Assembly: GCA_028697565.1 (NCBI GenBank)
Contig: JAQVEU010000027.1
Span: 1-8,486 of the forward strand
Direction of reading: 5' to 3'
Source: Candidatus Ratteibacteria bacterium
GTDB lineage: Bacteria > Ratteibacteria > UBA8468 > B48-G9 > JAFGKM01
DNA: 8,486 bases
Below, in pieces: positions 1 through 5,579 of this stretch. Position 1 is the first letter of the stretch. Each line of letters begins with the position of its first letter. The position numbers and the translations under genes are program-made. The notes beneath the pieces are model-generated. The model searched no databases. It was not told the DNA's origin and was given only the letters and a program-made list of their open reading frames with translations.

Positions 1-86
1 TTGCGATGGTTAAGAGCAATTTCAGCGAATGGCCGACCCAAGCCGTAGTGGGAGGCGAGGGCGCCGACTCCCTCTCCCAGTTGTAA
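1..86. other. GC-rich patch of unknown nature at window edge
   Basis: The first 80 bases are about 63% G+C, far above the rest of the window. The patch contains the small self-complementary block GGCGAGGGCGCC (GGCG stem, AGGG loop). A plus-strand reading frame from base 3 is open until a TAA at 84-86, but it is too short to assign, and the minus strand is also largely open. It may be the edge of a dispersed repeat or the tail of a gene outside the window. I do not recognise a product. Confidence 0.35.
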
Positions 87-89
87 AGG

Positions 90-131
90 CAGTGGTTAGT
101 GAATAGTGACCAGTGATTAGTAAATAAAGAA
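90..131. repeat. Imperfect 21-base tandem repeat
   Basis: Two adjacent 21-base units (90-110 and 111-131), both starting CAGTG, agree at 16 of 21 positions. Most differences are G-to-A, giving a run of TTAGT/AATAG words. The repeat lies between the GC-rich patch and the transposase remnant, so it may mark the edge of the mobile-element debris. Confidence 0.45.
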
Positions 132-465
132 TAGAGCGAAGTCAGAAATTGCAAGAAGAGAGGAGGAAGGTACCGGGAATAGTATATCGGATAGAGGAGT
201 ATGAGAAGTGGGGGAATGTAAGTAAGGTATGCAGGTACTATGGGATAAGCAGGAAGACATTTTACAAGTGGTATAAGAGTTTTTACAATGGGTAATTATA
301 TAGATAATCTAGATATTTTTAATCCATCTTTAACCGAATGGTTGATAGAGTATAATTCCTAACCGTCCACACCAGTCATTGGGCTATTTATCTCCTATGG
401 AATTTCTATCTCAAAAACAGGGAGGTAAAGTGTTACCTATATACCCAACTTGTACAAGAAATTGA
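128..465 (+). pseudogene. IS481-type transposase remnant, internally deleted and frameshifted
   Basis: Two ends of an IS481-like DDE transposase are fused with the middle missing. Bases 128-292 encode the N-terminal helix-turn-helix region (key words GNVSKVCRYYGISRKTFYKW) and stop at TAA 293-295. From about 312, in a different frame, comes the C-terminal part of the integrase core (EWLIEYN). It is broken again by one extra base near 357-360 and resumes at 361 as NRPHQSLGYLSPMEFL, running to TGA 463-465. A full transposase of this family is roughly 300-350 residues and about 110 codons remain, so some 700 bases including the catalytic DDE core are gone. It cannot make active transposase. The family call rests on the HTH words and the RPHQSLGY/PMEFL signature. 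Confidence 0.8.
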
Positions 466-488
466 CAAAAGGCAAAAAAAGATATAAA
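462..488 (+). promoter_or_regulatory. Candidate promoter for the OB-fold/NPYG pair
   Basis: A perfect -35 hexamer TTGACA (462-467) overlaps the stop codon of the transposase remnant. It is followed after 15 bases by TATAAA (483-488). The spacer is two bases shorter than ideal. Transcription would start around 495, almost at the first codon of the next gene, which would give a leaderless or nearly leaderless message. This fits the lack of a Shine-Dalgarno site there. Confidence 0.35.
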
Positions 489-501
489 CCTATTATTGAA
501 A

Positions 502-909
502 ATGGAAAATGGAAAGATAAAGAAAAGCAGTAAATTTATAAAGTCCATTTTATACCTGATAACCATTTCTTTGGTTATCCCTTCTATCCTTTCATCTGCT
601 CCACAGAAGGCAACAATAAAAGAGATATTAAATAACCCTGATACCTATAACCAGAAAGAGGTTATAGTAGTGGGAGAAGTAATAAATTTTAAGCCAACAA
701 TATCCAAAAAAGGCAATCCTTATACCACCTTTTCCCTGATAGATGATGACTATAATGCACTCAAGGTTTTTATCTGGGGACATCCAGAGATTAACAACGA
801 CGATAAAGTAGAGGTTATTGGAACATTTCAGAAGATTAAGTATGTAGGCAAATATAGGTTTTATAATGAGATAGAGGCAGATAGTATAAAAAAACTGAAA
901 GAAAGGTAA
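502..909 (+). CDS. Exported small OB-fold protein
   Basis: A 135-residue protein with a basic N-terminus (KIKKSSKFIK), a hydrophobic segment ending near SILSSA and then a single compact domain, so it is predicted to be exported or membrane-anchored. The body (roughly residues 38-130) has the strand pattern of an OB fold: VIVVGEVINF, a YTTFSLIDDD strand, LKVFIWG, then DKVEVIGTFQKIKYVGKYRF. Such folds bind nucleic acid or other ligands; the ligand here cannot be read. An in-frame TTG at 496 would add two residues. I prefer ATG 502, but neither has a clear ribosome site. Only three bases separate it from the NPYG-repeat gene, so the two are almost certainly co-transcribed. It could work in the periplasm with that protein, but no specific function can be claimed. 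Confidence 0.75.
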   Translation: MENGKIKKSSKFIKSILYLITISLVIPSILSSAPQKATIKEILNNPDTYNQKEVIVVGEVINFKPTISKKGNPYTTFSLIDDDYNALKVFIWGHPEINNDDKVEVIGTFQKIKYVGKYRFYNEIEADSIKKLKER

Positions 910-912
910 AAA

Positions 913-1368
913 ATGAAAAAAGGTCTAATAATTCTGACTTTATTAACCTTATCATTTTTAACTATCAGCAGTTGGGCAGAAGACAACAAAAAGTATTTAG
1001 GGAATTTAAGCATAAATCCTTATAACTCTAATTCAACAAGCAATCCTTACGGAAAATATGGAAGTCCTTATTCTTCTAAAAGTATAAATAATCCTTATAG
1101 TAAGTATGGTAATCCATATAGTTCTAATAGTGTCAATAATCCTTATGCCACAAAAACACCAAAACTATATGATGAGAAAGGAAATTATAGAGGAAAATTA
1201 AGCAGTAATCCATATGACCCAGAAAGCATTTCAAATCCTTATGGTAAATATGGTAGTAAATTCTCTTCTGAAAGCATAAACAATCCCTATGGAGCAGGTA
1301 GTCCATATAAATCAGATAGTCCTACAAATCCTTATGGGAAGGGCTGGAAGATATTTATTGATGAATAA
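913..1368 (+). CDS. Exported NPYG-repeat protein of unknown function
   Basis: A 151-residue low-complexity protein. Residues 1-22 form a classic signal peptide (MKKGLIILTLL, cleavage near SSWA/ED). The mature part carries nine NPY words plus SPY variants in phrases such as NPYGKYGSPYSS and SINNPY. Residues 30-62 and 94-126 are an internal duplication: two 33-residue blocks, 24 identical, separated by a linker with YDEKGNYRGKL. The protein ends NPYGKGWKIFIDE. Similar NPYG-type hypothetical proteins occur in other bacteria to my recollection, with no known role. The Asn-Pro-Tyr turns suggest an extended surface or periplasmic protein. An AAAGG site lies just ahead of ATG 913, after the upstream stop. 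There is no obvious terminator. The reading frame is secure; the function is unknown. Confidence 0.85.
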   Translation: MKKGLIILTLLTLSFLTISSWAEDNKKYLGNLSINPYNSNSTSNPYGKYGSPYSSKSINNPYSKYGNPYSSNSVNNPYATKTPKLYDEKGNYRGKLSSNPYDPESISNPYGKYGSKFSSESINNPYGAGSPYKSDSPTNPYGKGWKIFIDE

Positions 1369-1517
1369 AATAAACTTCCGTATTTTTTCTCAATTCTAAA
1401 GTAAAGATAAAAACTATTTTCTGACATTCAGACATAGATTCGGATATCGAAATGGGGTATGAAGAGAGAAAAAATAAAATAGACAGGATGAGAAAAAGAA
1501 CTTTATAAATAGGCAAT
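1369..1517. other. AT-rich spacer between convergent genes
   Basis: This spacer separates the ends of the NPYG-repeat gene and the hicB-like gene. It holds one copy of the direct repeat listed at 1471-1490 and a small perfect stem TCTGA-CAT-TCAGA without a U-tract. No convincing gene or rho-independent terminator is visible. Confidence 0.5.
1471..1490 (+). repeat. Direct repeat, copy 1
   Basis: It reads AAAATAAAATAGAC, one variable base (A here), then GGATG. It matches the copy at 1770-1789 at 19 of 20 positions in the same orientation. The two copies lie 27 and 33 bases outside the hicB-like gene. Confidence 0.6.
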
Positions 1518-1736
1518 TTAAATATTAGGAATTTGTACTCTTCCAATTACAAAGTCATTATCTTCTGGAATTTTGTTTTCTTCTTTTAAGTCCTCTAAAT
1601 GAAGTTCAATTGCTTCTTTGATATTATCCATTGCTTCTTCTATTGTTTCACCTTGAGAATAGCATCTAGGCAAAGCAGGAACTTCTACCCAATATCCTCC
1701 CTCTTCGGCTTTATGAAGTATGACCGTGTATTTCAT
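1518..1736 (-). CDS. HicB-family antitoxin-like protein, orphan
   Basis: A 72-residue protein beginning MKYTVILHKAEEGGYWVEVP, with the HicB/UPF0150 pattern: the small beta hairpin, PALPRCYSQGETIEEAMDNI and a long helix (KEAIELHLEDL). This is the partial RNase H-like fold of HicB antitoxins. The product lacks the C-terminal DNA-binding extension of longer HicB proteins. The start was chosen at 1736, not at the ATG two codons upstream (1742), because an AAGGAG site lies directly against 1742 but about six bases from 1736. No HicA toxin gene is visible on either side, so this is either an orphan or a stand-alone HicB-like protein. The 20-base direct repeats flank it closely. The family is clear; its partner and target are unknown. 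Confidence 0.8.
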   Translation of the reverse strand: MKYTVILHKAEEGGYWVEVPALPRCYSQGETIEEAMDNIKEAIELHLEDLKEENKIPEDNDFVIGRVQIPNI

Positions 1737-1769
1737 AATCATCTCCTTCTTATAAAAGTTTCAAAAGAC

Positions 1770-1789
1770 AAAATAAAATAGACTGGATG
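1770..1789 (+). repeat. Direct repeat, copy 2
   Basis: Second copy of the repeat at 1471-1490, differing only by T at the variable base. It lies just upstream of the hicB-like gene's ribosome site, so it is probably within or near that gene's promoter region. Confidence 0.6.
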
Positions 1790-2196
1790 GCAGGGTAGAA
1801 AAATTTTAGATGGTTATTTACATTAAGAAAAAACATAATTTTTAAGTATTTTCGGAGTGCCAAAAAGGGTACAAAAAGAATGCCACAACTTTTTTCTTAT
1901 CTATCTTTTTTATCCTCTCTGAAAGGGTGGTAATTTGTGGGTAAATAAGCACCTCCCTATAAAACAGGATACTTATTCTGACATACGGATTCCATCTCTT
2001 GCAAGCCCTTTGATATCCATAAATAAAACCCAGAAGAAATCGCCAGAGTGAAAATGAAATTTGGTTCCAAATCCAATCCTGCTCTCTCTTGAAATGAACC
2101 TATGCAAAAATTCAGATCTACTGACGGTACCACAGCACCTTTACCCTATAATAGTACCAACTTACTTAAAAGATTGATGAAATCTGTCCGAATAGA
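1790..2196. other. Gene-poor region
   Basis: About 400 bases without a supportable gene. On the minus strand all three frames stay open over parts of about 1950-2090, giving phrases such as GDFFWVLFMDIKGLARDG, and one frame continues to about 1830. None has a good start plus ribosome site, and I do not recognise the peptides. An AATAAG/CTTATT inverted pair (roughly 1943-1978) sits in the middle. This could be decayed coding DNA or a dispersed noncoding repeat. Confidence 0.4.
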
Positions 2197-2225
2197 TTGA
2201 CATTAAAAAATAATTAGGGTATAAC
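2197..2225 (+). promoter_or_regulatory. Strong sigma-70-type promoter for the PilZ-like gene
   Basis: TTGACA (2197-2202), a 17-base spacer and TATAAC (2220-2225) give near-consensus housekeeping promoter geometry. Transcription should start near 2232, leaving a leader of about 14 bases with the ribosome site GAGGGA (2234-2239) six bases before ATG 2246. A small inverted pair AATCT (2181-2185)/AGATT (2194-2198) touches the -35 box and could be an operator; that part is speculative. Confidence 0.7.
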
Positions 2226-2245
2226 TCATAGTTGAGGGACTATCT

Positions 2246-2866
2246 ATGAATATTGAGGATAGAAACCTTTTCAGAGAGATAACACTCATAAAGAACGAGT
2301 ATCTTGTTATAGAAAATCATGTTCTGGTTGGAAAAATAACCGACATAAATTATGAAACAGGAGAAATCATCTACATTATGGAATCACAATCATTATTCCG
2401 CAGCGCCGGGTTAGAATACCACGGCACGCTCTTTTTTGATGTAGATGGCCAGTCCTGCTTTGTATCCGGGATAGTTTACTTCCATCCGCCTAACCGTATA
2501 ATCATGCTCCCTCTACGCCCTATCTCCGCTGACAACAGGAAGGAATCAAGGATAGACACTCCAAACCTTCCATGTGAGATATCGTGGAAGCATAGATTGG
2601 TACATCATACTATAAAAGGTTTCATAATAAACCTCTGCTTCTGCGGAGCCGGATTACTAACCGAGATTCTACTTCACAGAGATGTTCTTTATCATCTAAA
2701 AACATTCTTCCCGTTTCATAATCAATCCCTTGAATTCAGTTCCACTTTTACCATAAAACAGTGCACTGCAAGAAAAAATATGTTCTTCTCTGGAGTTCTA
2801 TTTTTGAATATGGATGCTAAGTCAAAGAAAAGCATTACAAAATATTTAACCAGGAAAAAAACCTGA
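2246..2866 (+). CDS. PilZ-like domain protein with YcgR-like N-terminal half
   Basis: A 206-residue soluble protein. The N-terminal half (residues 1-95) is beta-rich and laid out like the YcgR/PilZN flagellar-brake type domain. The second half begins with R98-K-E-S-R102, the RxxxR c-di-GMP-binding signature of PilZ domains, and continues to N129-L-C131-F-C-G134 where the [D/N]xSxxG motif is expected. The serine is replaced by cysteine, so c-di-GMP binding is plausible but not certain. If active, it would sense c-di-GMP and act on motility, adhesion or secretion. The start is fixed by GAGGGA six bases upstream and by its own promoter. It is a single gene; neither neighbour is close or on the same strand. 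The last codons include a weak CAGG/CCTG stem followed by a short T-run. The PilZ call is moderate because the sequence is divergent. Confidence 0.65.
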   Translation: MNIEDRNLFREITLIKNEYLVIENHVLVGKITDINYETGEIIYIMESQSLFRSAGLEYHGTLFFDVDGQSCFVSGIVYFHPPNRIIMLPLRPISADNRKESRIDTPNLPCEISWKHRLVHHTIKGFIINLCFCGAGLLTEILLHRDVLYHLKTFFPFHNQSLEFSSTFTIKQCTARKNMFFSGVLFLNMDAKSKKSITKYLTRKKT

Positions 2867-2871
2867 TTTTT
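2851..2871 (+). terminator. Possible weak terminator at end of the PilZ-like gene
   Basis: A four-base stem CAGG (2851-2854)/CCTG (2862-2865) with a seven-A loop overlaps the stop codon and is followed by ATTTTTC. The stem is short, so termination here is only a possibility. Confidence 0.2.
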
Positions 2872-3285
2872 CACAGAGAGAAAGAGAAATAGTTATCAAG
2901 GAAAGGAAGAATTCTGCAATGGAAAAACATTTTTCACCAGTTCTTTTTCAAGGCATATAAGAAATTCATTGTTTTAAGGATGGTTGTTATCTTTTATATC
3001 ATCTGGCTGATGTATAATACCTCTTCCTCTAAGCCAGTACCAAATACAGTTAACAATGTTTTTTTACAAAATATGGGTTGACATCTTTTATCAGTCAATA
3101 AAGACAAGTTGTGGGGTCTGTTTCAGGTACTGGTACTGACCATATATCGGTTGCAAAAGGGACAGGGCATAACGACTACTGCATATGAATAATAAATGGC
3201 TAAATCGGAATATGGTAGGGTTTTTCTTGACAAGTTTCCTGAGTGACTTCTTGCAGAAGGTGAGTTATATCAGGGACACTGAATT
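2867..3285. other. Gene-poor region with possible CbiZ relic
   Basis: No intact gene is seen in about 420 bases. A short plus-strand frame (3102-3185) encodes SVSGTGTDHISVAKGTGHND, which resembles the TGTGTD core of adenosylcobinamide amidohydrolases (CbiZ). Just upstream, another frame (2980-3081) ends in PNTVNNVFLQN, weakly like the PGTINI segment of the same family. Stops and frame changes break both, so if they are related the gene is long dead. A TTCTT/AAGAA-type mini-stem (CTTCTTGCAGAAG) lies near 3248-3260. Confidence 0.3.
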
Positions 3286-3325
3286 CTTTCATATCCCTTT
3301 CTGCCCTTTTGATTTGATATGAAAG
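3286..3325 (-). other. Inverted repeat spanning the permease stop codon
   Basis: CTTTCATATC (3286-3295) and GATATGAAAG (3316-3325) are perfect 10-base inverted arms with a 20-base loop. They overlap the permease TGA at 3289-3291. In the minus-strand message this could fold at the 3' end of the phosphatase/permease transcript and stabilise it or help end it. No U-tract follows, so it is not a standard intrinsic terminator. Confidence 0.45.
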
Positions 3326-4335
3326 GTTCTTAATATCAAAAATAGAAGTATAAAAGATGATATGTATTTCAATAATGGGGGTAAAAATTGATTCTGATGT
3401 ATATGCGTTATTTCGTCTGGTTGAAAAACACCAAGATAGTCAATGATTAGTCCGAAAACGACTGCCCATAAGATTATGGAAAAAAGGTAAATAAAAAAAT
3501 TCCTTTTGCCAAGTTTTTTGAAAACAAATGTCAGTGTTGTTGAACTTGTTGCTGGTCCTGTAAAAAGGAATACAAAACCTGCCCCAGGCGATATACCTTT
3601 TGCTATTAGGGATGCAGCGATGGGTATAGAGCCGGCTGCACATATATAAAGAGGAATTCCTATAAGTAACATTAAGGAATAAGAGTATAGTGATTTTCCA
3701 AGATATTTAGAAACAATACTGGTGGGGATAAAGGTAGAGATTACTGCACCAATAATTATACCTATGAGAATCCATTTTCTTGTGTCTTCAACCAGTTCAA
3801 AAAATCCGTATCTGAAGATACGTTTTACTTTTTCATAAATAGAGTGTGAGTGTATTTCTTCTTTTTCACAGATATTACAGGTATATTTATCATTTTTTTC
3901 ATAACTTTCTTTTTTATTTTCACTGCCAAATCTGTTTACAATGGTTCCAGCAAAAAGTCCTGAAAAGGTAGTGCAGATAGGTCTTATTACAGCAAATATC
4001 CATCCAAGAAGAGAGTATGTAGCAATGATTGAATCAATACCTATGGTAGGGGCGACTATTAAAAAAGAAACTATTGCAGCATCACTTGCTCCTTCTTTTT
4101 TCAGATGTGTCGCTACAGGGATAACACTACAGGAGCAAAGCGGAAGCGGAACACCAAAAAGTGTGGACTTCAGTATGGATGAAAAGTTGGAAGGAGAAAG
4201 ATGATGATAAATTTTCTCTTCTGGGATTAAAACCTTCAATATCCCTGCAATTAAAAGACCAAATAGCAGATAAGGACTCATCTCATTAAATAAATAAATT
4301 GTTTCAATCAGAAGTTTATTAAGTAGATTTATCAT
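3289..4335 (-). CDS. SO_0444-type Cu/Zn efflux permease (DUF318/YraQ-like)
   Basis: A 348-residue inner-membrane permease in two similar halves. Each half has a motif typical of this family: GVPLPLCSCSVIPVA (C67, C69) in the first and IPLYICAAGSIPIAASL (C232) plus FLFTGPATSSTT in the second. About eight hydrophobic segments are visible. The loop between the halves carries C153-N-I-C156 and H162-S-H164, a likely soft-metal site, and HIH occurs again at 311-313. SO_0444-type members are linked to copper/zinc export; related DUF318 permeases such as ArsP export organoarsenicals, and this subgroup cannot be excluded. The length is normal. Its ATG overlaps the phosphatase stop (ATGA, 4332-4335), implying translational coupling. 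The substrate is inferred, not shown. Confidence 0.85.
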   Translation of the reverse strand: MINLLNKLLIETIYLFNEMSPYLLFGLLIAGILKVLIPEEKIYHHLSPSNFSSILKSTLFGVPLPLCSCSVIPVATHLKKEGASDAAIVSFLIVAPTIGIDSIIATYSLLGWIFAVIRPICTTFSGLFAGTIVNRFGSENKKESYEKNDKYTCNICEKEEIHSHSIYEKVKRIFRYGFFELVEDTRKWILIGIIIGAVISTFIPTSIVSKYLGKSLYSYSLMLLIGIPLYICAAGSIPIAASLIAKGISPGAGFVFLFTGPATSSTTLTFVFKKLGKRNFFIYLFSIILWAVVFGLIIDYLGVFQPDEITHIHQNQFLPPLLKYISSFILLFLILRTFHIKSKGQKGI

Positions 4336-5495
4336 TCTTTTTCACTCCTCATCCATATTTTCTCCCGCAAGGGACGAGGGAAGTTTTTTATACCGAGAAT
4401 TTCTGCAATTGTTTTAGGAATATAAGTATGGTGATTAACACCTGTGAATTTCTCAGCCATTGGGCCAAAAGCAAATAACACAACAGGGATAGCAGTATGA
4501 CTGGAAGACAACCATTCAATCTGCATATTTTCACCATTTAAATTACCTCCCAATATACCCATTCCTCCTGTTTCGTGGTCAGCAAGAATAATAACTAATG
4601 TCTGTTTGTTTTTTATTGCAAAATCAAGTCCGACTTTTACAGCTTCATCAAAAAGGACTGTTTGTTGAATGACATTGTCAATGTTATGAGCATGTGCCCA
4701 TATATCAATCTGTGAGCCCTCTACCATAAGGAAAAACCCCTTTTCGTTTTGACTCAATATATCAATTGCTTTTTGTGTCATTTGTGCTAAAGTTGGTTCT
4801 GGATTAATAGGTAATAAATCCATTTCAAATAGTCCTAAAAGGTAATTTGTTTTAATATTTATTAGTTCTTCTTTTGTTTTAACAAAAGAATACCCTGCTT
4901 TTTTTGCTTCTGATATCAGGTCTCTTTCATCATCTCTTTTGCTGCCAGGTGAAGATTTAGGAAGAAAGTACTGTCTACCCCCTCCAAGTAATACATTTGC
5001 CTTGCTTTTTAAATACTGCTCTGCTATTTCTGTATCTTTATTTCTTTTCATTACATGACAGGCAAAACAAGCGGGTGTTGCATTGGTGATAGAACAGGTA
5101 ACAACAATACCTGTTGAAAAATTATTATCCCTTGCTGCTTCAAGTATAGTATAAAGAACTTTACCATCGGGAGACATTGAAATAATACCATTGTCGGTTC
5201 TATATCCAGTTGCAAGTGCTGTAGCTGCAGCGGCAGAATCTGTTATAAGAGACGTGGCAGAATAATTATAGAGTAGACCAGTTATTGGCATACACTCCAT
5301 ATGTAAAATCCCTTCTGCCCCTGATGTTTTTATATGGGTTGCTGCAATTTGAGATAATCCCATGCCGTCACCTATAAAAAGTAGGATGTTTTTTACTTTT
5401 TTATTCTCTGTAATTAAAGATAATTTTTCCTGAGTAAAAACGTCTACAGTAAATAAAAATAAGAAAATAAATAATAAATAAGTTTTCCTTTTCAT
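4332..5495 (-). CDS. Exported alkaline phosphatase (PhoA family)
   Basis: A 387-residue enzyme that would hydrolyse phosphate monoesters in the periplasm or outside the cell. Residues 1-20 are a signal peptide (MKRKTYLLFIFLFLFTVDVF). The family's active site is complete against E. coli PhoA: D43 in FIGDGMG, nucleophile S87 in TDSAAAATA, R151 after ATPACFACHVMK, E259/D264/H268 in VEGSQIDIWAHAHN, D306-H307 in ADHETGG and H333 in SSHT. It is shorter than the E. coli enzyme, as many bacterial members are. ATG 5495 follows AAGGA by about five bases. It overlaps the downstream metal permease by ATGA, and thi4 lies 70 bases upstream. No Pho box was recognised. The enzyme class is secure; the natural substrate is unknown. 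Confidence 0.93.
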   Translation of the reverse strand: MKRKTYLLFIFLFLFTVDVFTQEKLSLITENKKVKNILLFIGDGMGLSQIAATHIKTSGAEGILHMECMPITGLLYNYSATSLITDSAAAATALATGYRTDNGIISMSPDGKVLYTILEAARDNNFSTGIVVTCSITNATPACFACHVMKRNKDTEIAEQYLKSKANVLLGGGRQYFLPKSSPGSKRDDERDLISEAKKAGYSFVKTKEELINIKTNYLLGLFEMDLLPINPEPTLAQMTQKAIDILSQNEKGFFLMVEGSQIDIWAHAHNIDNVIQQTVLFDEAVKVGLDFAIKNKQTLVIILADHETGGMGILGGNLNGENMQIEWLSSSHTAIPVVLFAFGPMAEKFTGVNHHTYIPKTIAEILGIKNFPRPLREKIWMRSEKE

Positions 5496-5550
5496 AATCT
5501 TCCTTATATGGAATATCTAAGAATACCTGAAGTGAAACTTATGTTAGTAT

Positions 5551-5579
5551 ATTAGAATAGATAATTTATAATTTGCCAA
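5551..5579 (-). promoter_or_regulatory. Candidate promoter for phosphatase/permease
   Basis: On the minus strand, TTGGCA (5574-5579) lies inside the last thi4 codons. It is followed after exactly 17 bases by TCTAAT (5551-5556); each hexamer differs from consensus at one base. The predicted start near 5544 gives a leader of about 49 bases. The pair could therefore be expressed independently of thi4. Confidence 0.45.

Noticed and set aside
449..458. Perfect palindrome CTTGTACAAG as an operator
   Set aside because: It lies within the transposase remnant's coding tail (TCT codons) and is short enough to be chance.
1355..1546. 63-residue minus-strand reading frame, possible HicA partner
   Set aside because: It is hydrophobic and does not resemble HicA. 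It overlaps the ends of both neighbouring genes, lacks a ribosome site and is AT-driven.
2980..3081. 33-codon plus-strand frame starting MVVIFYIIWLMY
   Set aside because: There is no spaced ribosome site, it is short and of chance-like composition. Its only use is as weak support for the CbiZ relic.
3941..4204. 87-codon plus-strand frame opposite the permease
   Set aside because: It is antisense to conserved permease motifs and has no recognisable product.
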